Positions 50,430 to 60,808 of a DNA stretch of 64,000 nucleotides are shown in pieces. Under the pieces are notes generated by a model. That model was not told where the DNA came from. It ran no database searches and saw only the letters and a list, made by a program, of their open reading frames with translations. The position numbers were made by a program, and so were the translations under genes. Every line of letters begins with the position of its first letter. The stretch's first letter is position 1. This DNA comes from Emiliania huxleyi CCMP1516 (Eukaryota > Haptophyta > Isochrysidales > Noelaerhabdaceae), in contig NW_005198611.1 of assembly GCF_000372725.1 (NCBI RefSeq), positions 245,607-309,606 of the forward strand. Direction: 5' to 3'.

Positions 50430-52568
50430 TCACGTCCTCACCCCTCGACCGCGCAGCTTTTCCTGCGCCTCCTCGCTCAGTAACGGGTTGCCGTTCAGGC
50501 TGATTACCCGGCAGGCGGGCAGCGCACCCTCGCACGCGGCTGTGCCAAGGGCGCGGACGCCGTTGTCGCCGATGTTGTTGTGGTCGAGCGCAAGGTGCTC
50601 GAGGCGTTCGAAGGCACCTGTTTTGAGGGTGAATCGTGAGTCATGAGTCGGCCCAGGGCGAAAGAGCCTTGTCGCGGCAAGTGGCGCCGAGTTTTGTTGC
50701 CGCGTCAGCGAGAGCTGTCACCCCGGTGCAACCAATCTGGTTGTGCTCGAGGTAGAGCTGCTCGAGGCCGGATGCGGACGCCGACGCCGATGCCAGCGCG
50801 CAAAGGCCCGCGTCACCGATGCGGTTGCTGCCCAAGTAGAGCAGGCCGAGGCTGGGCATTGCCCCGCTCGCCATCGCGTTCGCCAAGGCCTTCGCCCCGA
50901 AGTCACCAACTCGATTGCTCGAGAGGTTGAGCAACTTTAAGCTCGGTAAGCTGCCAGCCTCGCCGCCGTCTCCACACATGGCGGCCGCCAGGACCTGCAC
51001 GCCGTCGTCGCCGATCCGGTTCCCCTTGAGCTTGAGATCCTGTGGGGCCAGAGTCTGGATTGGGATGGTGGGGTGTGGGGGCTGGATTTGCGTACAGAGT
51101 GAAGGTCCTCCAACGTCGAAAGCGCGCCGCCGAGCGCGGCCTTGGCGAGAGCAGCGACGCCGTCGTCGCCGATGTGATTCTCGAAAAGCCAAAGCTTGCG
51201 CAAGTTGCGGCAGAGTGGCAACACCTGGCCGGGAGAGAGGGAAGGGGTGAGGCGCATTGTGCGCGAGGGGCAGGCTGTCACTGAGGGAGGTGCTGAAGCT
51301 GCCTCGAGGAGTTGTTCCATCTCGCCATCGCCCCAGCCGCACTGTGCAAACTCCAGCTTCTCCGTGTCGCGCATCAGCGAAAGAATGGTCCGAGTATTGA
51401 GCTCGATGACCATGGGCAGGTCTGACTTCTTGGACGTGAATCGTTTGCCAGCGACTAACCGCGCCAGCGCGGCGGGCGTTGTTGGCGCCGGCCGCCTGTA
51501 CTCCTGCACAGCGCCTTGCTGCGGCACGTCGATGATTGGCGCCCAGCAGTAGTGTGACATTGGCTTGGCGAGCGCCGCCCAGGAAGCCTCACAAGTGGTC
51601 CATCCCCTCTCCTCGTACCGTGGCACCTTCTCGTGGCCGGAGGGGAGTGACCTGGCGATGAAGGCCGTCACCAGAGGGTGCGAATACCATATCTGCATGT
51701 TGCCTAGGGCCGCGCTAAAGGCAGCCGCCTCTGCGGGAGTGCGCCGTCCGCCGGGCCCCTTTTGAGGCAGCGAGGCGAAGTCAATGAAGAAGGCCGCCTC
51801 GCCCGGGAAAGCCTGATCACCCGCCTCTGCTGCCTCGATCGCAGCAGCCAGCGAAACGAGCTGCTCGCCCCTGGGGTCGGGATGCTCAGCGGTGAGCCAG
51901 CAGTAGGAGAGCGCACCGAGTGCGAGCTTCTTGGTGATGAAAGAGCCTGTACGATCGGGCGCGGAACGAGCTCGCAGCTCCTCTTCGTCCATGAAGGCAT
52001 CGGGATCGGTACGCTCGAGGTCCTGTCTCCGCGGCATCGCGAGTGCCTGCCGCTCCTCAGGACTGGCTGCCGCCCTCAGTTGACGCGCACGCTTTTTGAT
52101 CCAGCTTGAACGAAGGAGTCTAACAGGAGGGGGGCAGTCCGGTGCGAGCGGTCGAAGCGCAGCGTACAGCACATCGGCGCTAGCATAAGTTCCTGGAGCC
52201 GGCAGATCGCCTGGTGCATCCACGAGGGCCTTGGCAAACGCCTCTGCTTGCACTGCCACCCGGGCCTGAGCTTTCCACATCAGGTTTTCGCGGCCGTTGG
52301 CAGCGTCAACAGCGTCCAATGCTGAGAGCAGAGAGTTGCGTGCCAAGTGAACTGCCCAAGGACGGATGAATTCCTCCGTGGAGAGCACACCATTCCCATC
52401 ACAATCAAACGATCGGAAGAGCGCTTCCGCCTCGTTCCGCCTCATCGGTCGTGCGTTGCCCGCTTCCCCAGAGCGCGTGAGGATGGCAACAAACTCCTCC
52501 AGCGAGATGACGCCGTCGCCGTTGACGTCAAAGGCCGAGAATGCGGCTGCAAGCTCCGCGGCCGCCAT
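50430..52568 (-). CDS. EF-hand + unknown enzyme-like domain + leucine-rich repeat protein
   Basis: Three exons (52568-51096, 51039-50688, 50617-50430) join in phase to 670 residues. Two EF-hands near the N-terminus have complete loops (DVNGDGVISLEEF and DCDGNGVLSTEEF). A central region has GALSYCWLTAEHPDPRGEQL, AAFFIDFASLPQKG and YEERGWTTCEASWAAL, a pattern common in protist proteins of unknown function. The C-terminus consists of ribonuclease-inhibitor-type LRRs: LWLFENHIGDDGVAAL, LKGNRIGDDGVQVL, LNLSSNRVGDFGAKAL, LYLGSNRIGDAGLCAL, LYLEHNQIGCTGVTAL and LALDHNNIGDNGVRAL. It is probably a Ca2+-regulated scaffold. Intron 1 (51040-51095) is GT-AG, intron 2 (50618-50687) needs GC (CTCG|GCGCC). 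Confidence 0.8.
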
Positions 52569-53120
52569 TTGTGTGTGTGTGGTGTGTGTGTCCGTTACAC
52601 ATCTTCCGGTTAAAAGTACGTACGCTTACTGCACTCCAAGTGCTTACAGAGTATAAGCTCAAAGTACGTACGTACAGAGCTCGTCAAGGGCGCACATTAA
52701 AGCCGTACACAGGTCACGCAGTTGAGCAAAGACCAAAGTTGAGCACACAGCTACGGCTCTAGGGTCCTCAGGCCGGTCAGGGAATCGGAAAGGCCTCTGG
52801 TCTGTCTGCTCATGACCTGCCGACACCACCCCGGGTGACCCCCGGGGGGGCGGGACAGGGGGGGCGAATCGGTAACGGGTTAATTCCGTGGAAAACGTAC
52901 CAGACTGCACTCCACGACCACGTGCTCCAACGGCAACGCATACGAAGGTGGACAGCTATCTGCCGCACGCAACTCAAACATGTACCCGGGTATATGGCGG
53001 ACAACAGCGCACAGGCCCACATGGTGCATGCGCGTAATGCACTCTCTGTGACTCAATATTGCCCGTACGTCGTCGACTGTGTGGCCCTGCGCGCGGGCGG
53101 CGGCAGGACAAGGCCGGGGG
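52569..53120. other. intergenic, short repeat piece
   Basis: A (GT)n run at 52570-52590 lies right before the LRR start. CTGCACTCCAAGTGCT at 52629 is a short inverted piece of the CACTTGGAG family. No gene seen. Confidence 0.5.
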
Positions 53121-53833
53121 TCACGCCCCTCCCCTCTCAGCCTCTGTTTCCGCGATGGCCGCTAGCAGCAGCTCGGGCGGGGCGGTGGTGAAGAGCGTAA
53201 CCGGGTAGGCGCAGCGCTGCCACTCTGGGTGCAGCACGATGCCGCAGCAGCCGATAGGGACCGACGAGTACTTCAGCAGCGAGGTGAGCCCCTCGAGCTC
53301 GTTGTAGATGACCGAGGTTGGAGTGCCGTACTTGGCGCATCCCTCCAGCGGGCAGGACGCATCGGTCCAGTGCGGCGCGAGCCGCGCGCGCAGCGAACTC
53401 GACCACGTCGTGAAGTTTGCGAGCAGCTCGCGCCGCTCGCCGTTGACCTGCGCGGTGGGTACAGAGCGGGTGGGGCGAGCTGCGCCGGCGGAACAAACGC
53501 GGCGGCGTGGCGGCTCCTGGTCGGAGATCTCAGAGAGGTCCTGTGTGGCTGGCTGCCACGTCGGTATTGCGAGGAGCACTTCGTGTAGCCAGCCGTCCTT
53601 GGCGTCGCTGCTCGCGCCGGGCCGCTGCCGCTGGAACTCCGCCTGCCCGCGGAGGGGTCTCAGAGGCATTCGCGAAGCACCGGGCACAGCGCAGCGCGCA
53701 CCTCAAGGTCCGGCCGGAAGACGAGCTCGATGTCCCGCCGCAGCAGGCGCGAGGGGCGGTGCACCGAGTACTCAAGCTTGCTTGCAGATAGCCTCGTGGG
53801 CTGCACGAGCGTCTCTGTCGGCTGGCTCGGCAT
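53121..53833 (-). CDS. hypothetical protein, spliced
   Basis: ATG at 53833 opens MPSQPTETLVQPTRLSASKL, then YSVHRPSRLLRRDIELVFRP (to ~53680). At least one intron is needed to reach the frame that ends at 53121. The downstream frame has DGWLHEVLLAIPTWQPATQ and, after another probable acceptor (CGCGCAG|GTC near 53450), VNGERRELLANFTTWSSSL, CPLEGCAKYGTPTSVIYNEL and CCGIVLHPEWQRCAYPVTLF. Paired cysteines and the conserved look of the last exon suggest a real protein. I do not recognise a family; splice sites are tentative. Confidence 0.5.
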
Positions 53834-55400
53834 GATCCGAGCGAGTGCTGTGGCGACGACGAGAGCTGTGCCTCGCGCTGGCGACAGCAAGAAGAAGAAA
53901 AACGTCACCCCGCGGTTTCTCTGCGCGCACAAGGGCGCATTTAAAAAATCCTTATATTCCACTCCCCGCCCTCTGCGCCGGCGCCCGCCGCCCCACCCCG
54001 ACCCGACCCGACCCGACCCGACCCACCCCATATCCTCTCTCTCCCCTGCCCCTCCCCAAAGCCTCGCTCGGCTCCGCTTCCCCTTCTCCCGATCCCCATC
54101 CACCACCCCTGCCTGGCGCGTGCGCTCGCCGCCCGCGCCGCCGCCGCCCGCGCGCGCCTACAGCTATTTATCAGCCACCCCCCCCTTTTGCCTCGCTCGT
54201 CCCGACAAAACAGCTCGTGAGTGTTAGAGTTGTTTGGTATTGAAAAATCTCTCGTCCCGCCTCGCCCGCGACGGCTTTTGGCTTCTCCCGCCCTCCAACC
54301 CCTCTCTTGGCTTTTTTTCGAGGCCCTTCGCGCTCATCCCGTTAGGCTGCATACATATTTCCTCGCTCACCCCGTCTCGTTTCCTTTCCGTGTTTCTCTA
54401 GACTCTACAGCACCCTCTCGTTTCCTCGCTAGTTTCCCGAGGAAACTCCGTCCGTGGAAATCAGCTGGTTTGGGCCCAAAATCAGCCAAATCGGCAAAAT
54501 ACCGGGGTATTTTGCGGGTATGCATGTATCTGAGGACACGATTCAACTTTGGTGGGGGGAGCCGCTTTGTCCGTGGACGGCAAATCGTGGAGTTGCGAGT
54601 CACGCTCGGGCGGACAGGATCGATGCCGTCGCCGGACGCGGCGGCGAGGCACACGGGGGCCGGCGTGGCGCGTCGGCAGGCCCACCACGAACGGATGCGC
54701 GACGAGCGCGCTCGGGAGGCGGCCGCGGGCAACGCGGAGCTTCCGCCGGAGGACGACGCGGTCGAGATGGCGAGCGCCGCCCAGCTGCTGGACAGCGTGG
54801 CGGAGGCGGGCCCGAACTACACCCTGCTGCGCAGCAAGGAGACGACAGGCGAAGCGGCTACCTGGAAAACCCCGGGTATACCTGGAAAATACCCGGTATG
54901 TTGCCGGGTTTCTCGGTTTCGCCTCAGATTTTGCCCCAGACCAGCTCTCAGACTCACTCAGCTCTCAGGGAAACTCGAGAGTTGGTTGCCAGAATGGAGC
55001 TCCAAACTCTCTGGTTTTCCCTGGAAATTTCCGGAAACGAAAAGTGCTGGGGACCCTCTCGTTTTTTTGGTTCCAGAAACGTGTACGTTCTCTAACGTGT
55101 ACGTACTTTTAGCTTACTGGGAGAAAAGGAGAGGGGGTTGTGTTCTCTAGGCCCCTATAAACTAAGGGCCCCCCTACCTACGCGCGGCGTGAGAGCTCGG
55201 AAGCGAGCTTTGCACGGCGATCTAGGATTGCGCGGTTCACCCCCTTCACCGAAGCGATGGAGATGCGTTCCGCGTGGTGTGAACACAAATGACGTGTATG
55301 CAGGCCAACGCTCATGCCGCCCGCCTAATTCACCGCTTTACCGAAAAGCCAAATTGCACGGCCCCAGAACGCGGAGGGGGAGGCGACCAGCTGCCCAGGC
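53834..55400. other. intergenic with microsatellite, repeats and a small doubtful ORF
   Basis: A (GACCC)n run lies at 53997-54025. The inverted dispersed repeat is at 54207-54253. An ORF from ATG 54623 to 55150 starts MPSPDAAARHTGAGVARRQA and has a plausible helical segment (ASAAQLLDSVAEAGPNYTLL), then turns into repeat-like AT-richer sequence; it is probably a repeat fragment. CCGGGTATACCTGG-type palindromes occur at 54880-54910 and a related ATACCGGGGTATTTT at 54497. Confidence 0.45.
54207..54253 (-). repeat. inverted copy of TTTTTAGCAATACCAAAC dispersed repeat
   Basis: Reads GTGAGTGTTAGAGTTGTTTG then GTATTGAAAAATCTCTC on the + strand, the reverse complement of copies at 9133, 36283 and 37632. 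Confidence 0.75.
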
Positions 55401-58400
55401 ATGGGCAATGCGTGCAGCAAGAGCCCCGACGCATCCGCAGGGCAGCGTGATTTAGAGATCTCGCCAGCACGACCGCCGGACGCGCGAGACTTGGGTGATG
55501 TGGGTGTCGACGGGTTGGGTGATATGATAGTCGACGCCGCCGACAACGTGGGTGACCTGCTCACAGGCTTACACAACACCGCCGCAGGCCTAGCCAGCGG
55601 TCTGGTGGACGGCCTAGTGGATGATCAGGATAGCTTGGCTGGTATCGATGAGAATCTCGGCGTCAACGCGGGCCTGACCAGCTCGGGCGCACTAGCGCAG
55701 GACATCAGGGAGCGCCTTGCAATCTTTGGCATCGACGTGCCCGGCGCCGCGCCAACCTGGCTTCCACCGCATGGAGTTGGGTCGGCGATGAAGTCAATGG
55801 GCTATCGCGTCCGCAATCCAGTCGCGTGCATCAACTCAATGGTGGGCTCCGTGCTCGTGTGCAAAGAGTCGGAGAGCCGGCCCGAGTGGGTGGACCGGAA
55901 CATCGTGCTCGACATGCTCATCCTCACGCGGACGGTCATTTCCAAGCTGCTCACCTTCAACACTGCCGACGACTGGATCGCGCAGCTTGAAGATCGATTC
56001 GACGAGGATGACGACGGCGATGTGGACATCTCGGAGCTGCAGGCCTTTATCGCGGAGGACGAGGGCCTCTCCAAAAATAAGAAGGTGCTCCGGTGTTTAA
56101 AAAGGGCGGAGAAGCTCGCGATGAATGGCGGCACGTGCAAGCAGATGCTCATGGCGCTCGAGCCGGTGAGGGAGCTGCTCAGAGCGGGAGGGCAGAACGG
56201 AAACGACGAGGACGGCGGTGCTCCCTGCCACGACAAGGCCGAGGAGTTCCTCACCGGCGAGGAGTCAATAACGCGCAACGTCTACGCCGCGCACATCTGC
56301 CTCGAGGAGGGATGGAAGGACCCCCGCGGCGTCCGTGTGCGGCCTCTCAATGACGAAACGACTTGCGACGCGCTCTCGTACCTGTCCAAGGTACCCATCG
56401 TCAAGGCGTTCGCCGCGTTGATGGGGCCGCTGATCGACGAGCTGGAGGACGCCGGCCTCGAGGTGGGCAAGTCCATCCGCGCCTTCCCTTACGACTGGCG
56501 GGTGGCCATCCCGAAGCTCGAGGAGCGGGACGGCTACTTCACGTCGCTGATGGATGGGATCGAGCAGCTGGTGGCAGCACAAGGCCACCCAGCGGTACTG
56601 CTCGCCCATTCCATGGGCTGCCGCGTCGCCCACTACTTCACACACTGGGTCGTGTCATCCCCGGCGGGCGTGGCGCGGGGCGGCCGCGAGTGGCTTGACA
56701 AGTACGTTAACTCGCTGGTGGCGGTCGCGGGCCCGTTCCTTGGGGCCACATCGGGCACGCATCAGTACATCATCCCTGGCACGGTGAACGGCTTGGTGCC
56801 AGCGGTGCTCTCGGTGTCGGGAGGACACACCGTCATGCGTTCGTGGGGCTCGATGTTCTTCCTCTTCCTCGCGTCCAAGGCGCTCCGCGGCACCCCAATC
56901 TCGCACCCGTGCTGGGTGCGGAGCCAGGGCGTCCTGCAGATTGAGCTGATCAGCCTCGACCTCATTGACACCGACGCCGACAGTGACACGGACTCCTATG
57001 TCGTCTTTACGCTCCGCAGCTATCGTGGAGGTCCGATCGTAAACCGTGCGGGAAACGACCTCAACCTCACTAGTGCAGCGGTGGGCGGTGCGCATCCCGT
57101 CTACAACGAGCTGTTTCAATTCTCGTGGGATGCCGAGCCCGACTCGCTCCCCGGCCTGGAGCTGACCGTCTGCATCAAGGACGAGCGCCTCTTCGGAACC
57201 GACCCCGCCATCGGCGAGTACAAGCTGTGCCTCTCCGATGGCGACGATGCCACTCCGGCGACGCGTGCGCTCTTCACTCGCAGCAGCTCGCCCGTAGCCC
57301 CGCCAATTCAGATGGTTGCTGGCGAGCGCATCGAGCTGCATCGCGTCCCGCTTGGAGAGTCGGGCGCCAAAGCGACCTTGAACCTGCGCTGGCTCCCGTC
57401 AGACTTCACACCCGCTGGGTACAAGGTGCCACACGAGGGCATCCCCGGCTGTGGGGGCGAGGCAGACACTGGCGAGTGCGAAGTGGCGACCAAGCGGTTG
57501 CAGGAGAGCTTGGGCGATAAGGGCGAGGTCTGCTGGCCTTTTCGGGACGGGGACGAGCGTTGCGATGGTCGCTCGGGGTCTTACCGGCCCGTCTCGATGG
57601 AGACGATGTTCGCGCTCGAAGAGATGTTTCGCGAGTTTGAGATGTGGCAGGGCCTCTATGCGGGTGATCCTGTCTTTTCAGCCAACTGCACGGCTGCGCC
57701 AGAGATCAAGCGCGTCCTCTCCATCCATGGCTGCGCCAAGCCAACAATGGCAGCTGTCGTCTACCGCCGGCGATCATGCAAGTTCAAGGAAGGCCAGCGA
57801 ACCTGCCTCTTCGAGCCGGACGGCGATGCACAGGTCGCGCACGAGGGCTTTCGGATTAAGAATGGGGTCATCTACGAGATGCCGAACGCGCCGCAGGTGA
57901 ACGTGGAGTCGAAAAAGTGGAGCGACGCGGACCAGCACCTTTGGACCTTCACCTCCGGCTCCGGCGACCGGACGGTCAACTACTCGTCCCTGAAGTGGCC
58001 GTTGTCCTGGCGGCAAGACGGACTGCGCGTCGATGAGATTGAGATCCCAGGTGCGGATCACCGCGGCATTGTGTCCATGCCGATGACCCACTTCTCGGTG
58101 CTGCAGCACGTGTGCCGGCCGCCACAGATCAAAATACTTGTGAGCCATGTGTACCTCGGCGAGATGCGATGCGGATCGTGCTACTACAGCTGCCGGTACA
58201 AACCGCCACCCGAGCTCGTCAACGACGAGCTTCGTGTCACCTACGAATGGGACCTCGCGCCCAACAACATGACGGAGACGGTCACAACCCGCCTCGCGCA
58301 CACCGAGTGGGTTCCCGTGGCACAAGCTCATTGCAGCGCTGCGTGGGCCACGCACTCCCAAACCGCAGGCAGCATCTCAGAGGAGGCGGCCCACATGAAC

Positions 58401-58592
58401 AACGGATGCCGATTTTCTCTTGAGTATCGCTCAGCCGGCGGCGACCCGGCACTGTACCCCGGCAGCACGACAGTCAAGCTCTGCCGTGACGACATCCACG
58501 GTGAAGACCGGGAGATTGTGGTCGACCTCGACACCGCTCGCATCAATGTCGCAATAGAACTTAAAGTCAAGCCAGTGGCCGGCGCGCAGTAG
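55401..58592 (+). CDS. LCAT-type lipase/acyltransferase with EF-hand and C2-like region, putatively myristoylated
   Basis: One uninterrupted exon of 1063 residues. It begins MGNACSK, a strong N-myristoylation signal (Gly2) with a palmitoylatable Cys5, so it should be anchored on a cytosolic membrane face. An EF-hand loop lies at residues 201-212 (DEDDDGDVDISE). The alpha/beta-hydrolase of the LCAT/PDAT family follows: AFPYDWRVAIPKLEER and the nucleophile elbow LLAHSMGCR with Ser404. Residues ~515-670 (LQIELISLDLIDTDADSDT; YNELFQFSWDAEPDSL; LTVCIKDERLFG) resemble a C2 domain inserted in the hydrolase. A conserved MTHFSVLQH near residue 900 may carry the catalytic His. LCAT relatives transfer acyl groups from phospholipids to sterols or diacylglycerol. 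The last ~140 residues are unassigned. Confidence 0.82.
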   Translation: MGNACSKSPDASAGQRDLEISPARPPDARDLGDVGVDGLGDMIVDAADNVGDLLTGLHNTAAGLASGLVDGLVDDQDSLAGIDENLGVNAGLTSSGALAQDIRERLAIFGIDVPGAAPTWLPPHGVGSAMKSMGYRVRNPVACINSMVGSVLVCKESESRPEWVDRNIVLDMLILTRTVISKLLTFNTADDWIAQLEDRFDEDDDGDVDISELQAFIAEDEGLSKNKKVLRCLKRAEKLAMNGGTCKQMLMALEPVRELLRAGGQNGNDEDGGAPCHDKAEEFLTGEESITRNVYAAHICLEEGWKDPRGVRVRPLNDETTCDALSYLSKVPIVKAFAALMGPLIDELEDAGLEVGKSIRAFPYDWRVAIPKLEERDGYFTSLMDGIEQLVAAQGHPAVLLAHSMGCRVAHYFTHWVVSSPAGVARGGREWLDKYVNSLVAVAGPFLGATSGTHQYIIPGTVNGLVPAVLSVSGGHTVMRSWGSMFFLFLASKALRGTPISHPCWVRSQGVLQIELISLDLIDTDADSDTDSYVVFTLRSYRGGPIVNRAGNDLNLTSAAVGGAHPVYNELFQFSWDAEPDSLPGLELTVCIKDERLFGTDPAIGEYKLCLSDGDDATPATRALFTRSSSPVAPPIQMVAGERIELHRVPLGESGAKATLNLRWLPSDFTPAGYKVPHEGIPGCGGEADTGECEVATKRLQESLGDKGEVCWPFRDGDERCDGRSGSYRPVSMETMFALEEMFREFEMWQGLYAGDPVFSANCTAAPEIKRVLSIHGCAKPTMAAVVYRRRSCKFKEGQRTCLFEPDGDAQVAHEGFRIKNGVIYEMPNAPQVNVESKKWSDADQHLWTFTSGSGDRTVNYSSLKWPLSWRQDGLRVDEIEIPGADHRGIVSMPMTHFSVLQHVCRPPQIKILVSHVYLGEMRCGSCYYSCRYKPPPELVNDELRVTYEWDLAPNNMTETVTTRLAHTEWVPVAQAHCSAAWATHSQTAGSISEEAAHMNNGCRFSLEYRSAGGDPALYPGSTTVKLCRDDIHGEDREIVVDLDTARINVAIELKVKPVAGAQ

Positions 58593-59048
58593 GTGGTGTG
58601 TCGACCGGGAGATCGTAGTCGTACAGTAGAGACAGTAACCCTGACAGAGATTTTGCCGAGCTCTGTGTGTGTACTCCCTCTTACGCGCCCCCTCTCTCTC
58701 TAATTGGGCTTTTTTCGTGTGGGGCCCGCGGTGCGCTCGCCGGTGGGGAGCTCCCCTTTACCCGTCTCCCTACCAGTGTGTAGTGAGGTCTCCGTTTCAT
58801 TTTTTCTTCCGTCGCCCGCGCTGCCGCTTGAGAGAACAGTGTGTGCGCCGCGGGGGGGGCGTGTGGTGCGCGCACAGCCGCACACACTACTGGTAGTTAT
58901 CTCACTCACTCCACGGCTGAGTCTGGCGAACCCAGCGAGTAAGAGGGGCGTCCCTTGTGTGTACACGTATATTGTAGAAGATGGCAGCGAGCACCTCGGT
59001 ACTAATCTCGCAAAAGTCCAGTGGGTTTGAGCGAAATGTACGCTGCGG
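58593..59048. other. intergenic, no gene
   Basis: 3' UTR of the LCAT-type gene and AT/CT-rich DNA. At 58724-58740 GGTGCGCTCGCCGGTGGG recalls the repeat near 63090. A run of G lies at 58851-58859. Confidence 0.4.
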
Positions 59049-59902
59049 TCATTCTTTCAGAGAATGAGCGCCGCAGCAGCCGGACCTGATCCAGTCCCAG
59101 GTGGCGCAACGTAGGCTTGCGACGGTCGAAGAGTCCTCACTCGACGCTGGCGGCACGGGCGGCTCCGGCTCCATAAGCGCCGCATACAGGATGGCTGGCA
59201 CCGGCTGCAGGCAAAGCCTGGCCTTGCTCTCCGAGGCTATCGCGCGGGAGAGGGGGGGGGGGGCGGGTCCAGATGTGAACCCATAGGTGGCGTGTGTTGC
59301 CAGGCGTAAGGGGGGGGGGGGTTCCAGATGTAAACCCTTAGGTGGCGTGTGTTGCGAGGCGTAGGGAATTTTGGGGCGGGGGGCGAGGGGAGTTGCGCGG
59401 GAGGAAGGGAGGGGAGGTGCACCTGCAAAAAATGCTCCGATGATCCGATCAAATGTACACTGGAGCGTAGGTGATAGACCGCTTTCGTCGCACTCCTCAG
59501 CAATAGGCTCCAGCATCTTTTGCGGACACGCCTGCGGCACGGGGCAGATGGGTCAGCTTAGGAGCTGTCCACGCGGCCACGGCATTTATGCGGAGCACAG
59601 ACCTTGGACCCACGGCGCCTTGGCCGGCTCCTGCTCCCGTGCGCGCGAACTTCGCGCTTTGCGCGGTGTGCTCGCGACGGACGCCGGTCGTACGGGAGAT
59701 CAGCCCATCGTGCTGCTGGCAGGGCCAGCACTATGATCGGGTCGGAGAGCTGCCGCAGTTCCGTTTCGGAGCACTTTTCCTTGAGTGCGACAGCCGTGTG
59801 CACGCACTTTCCGTGGACCACGCACGCGTGTCCGTCCACGCAAATGCCAGGCTCAGCGATGGGAACCCCGATCGCGCTCACAGCGGGATCGCAAGCGACC
59901 AT
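59049..59902 (-). CDS. hypothetical Cys-containing protein, spliced
   Basis: From ATG at 59902 the minus strand reads MVACDPAVSAIGVPIAEPGI, CVDGHACVVHGKCVHTAVAL and LRQLSDPIIVLALPA; then a change of frame leads to ACPQKMLEPIAEECDESGLS, QCTFDRIIGAFFA and, beyond a repeat-bearing intron (~59250-59430), ESKARLCLQPVPAILYAALM, ending GAHSLKE at 59049. Evenly spaced cysteines suggest a disulfide-rich protein, possibly secreted. Splice sites are uncertain and no family is recognised. Confidence 0.4.
59252..59370 (+). repeat. two tandem 53-56 bp units with G-runs
   Basis: Each unit is a run of G, then TCCAGATGT.AACCC.TAGGTGG and CGTGTGTTGC.AGGCGTA. It lies in the presumed intron of the hypothetical gene. 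Confidence 0.9.
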
Positions 59903-60059
59903 TACACACACGCGCACACACGCCTGACGGTGGACTGACGCCCGATCCTAAAGTTCGTGTAGAACCGTCCGAGTTTGGAAGCAAGATGCGGCTCGACAAC
60001 TTTTACGGCAAAGCAGTTCGAAGATTCAATCCGAGATCCCGGCCCTCCTCCGTTACTCA

Positions 60060-60290
60060 GTGTTGAGCACTTGAGCACTTGAGCACTTGAGCACGTTCCG
60101 CATGGTACGGGACCCCTCGATCGTCTCGCCCACCCTCACTGGTGTGTTCATGGGGGGGGGGCTTGAGCACTTGATAGGGTCGACTCCGCATGGTACGGGA
60201 CCCCTCGATCGTCGCGCCCTCCCTCACTGGTGTGTTCATTGGGGGGGGTCATAACAAAACACGGTACAGGATCGAGGTGTGCAAAGAGAT
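60060..60290 (+). repeat. tandem-duplicated dispersed repeat
   Basis: TTGAGCACTTGAGCACTTG begins two ~95-bp units, each with CATGGTACGGGACCCCTCGA and CTCACTGGTGTGTTCAT and a run of G. The second unit extends to CACGGTACAGGATCGAGGTG as at 24990-25125. Confidence 0.9.
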
Positions 60291-60808
60291 AGACTAGAGG
60301 GATATTTGGCACAATTGCTTTGTTTGGGCCTTGCGGTTGGTAGTAAGTACAAGAGCGGGCTGCGCTGCCTGCACAAAGGTGGGTGGGAGGGGCTTCTCCT
60401 GCGGAGTCGTGTGCGTGCGCGCGCAGGGGGCGGTCTAGGAGCACTTGGAGTGCAGTTTTATCAACCGCACACCCAGGGCCTCTTTGCTTTCTCTTCTGAA
60501 ACTTCTCTACTCCCTACATACTAATTAGTACTATCATCCCGTTCCACCGACTCCTACCTCTCAGAGAAGACGAGAGGCCACCGGCCAAAACGGAAAACGC
60601 AAAAAAATAAATCGATGAACGATGTCTCGAAGGTCCGAGATACTGGAAGCCATTATAAGCAGGCACCTCACACCTCTCGGTCAGGCCCCAGGGCCACTGG
60701 CTCTCTACACACTCATCGCTGTGGACAGAGTCAGAAAGCTCGAGCGGAGTGCCCCCCCTCTCGTGCCTCCTCTCTCCGTATTGTCCCGCCCCCCCCCCCC
60801 CCCCCTCG
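60291..60808. other. intergenic with short repeat and poly-C
   Basis: 60437-60482 is a short copy of the CACTTGGAGTGCAGT family. A ~17-bp C-run lies at 60788-60805, just beyond the stop of the USP gene. No gene. Confidence 0.5.
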
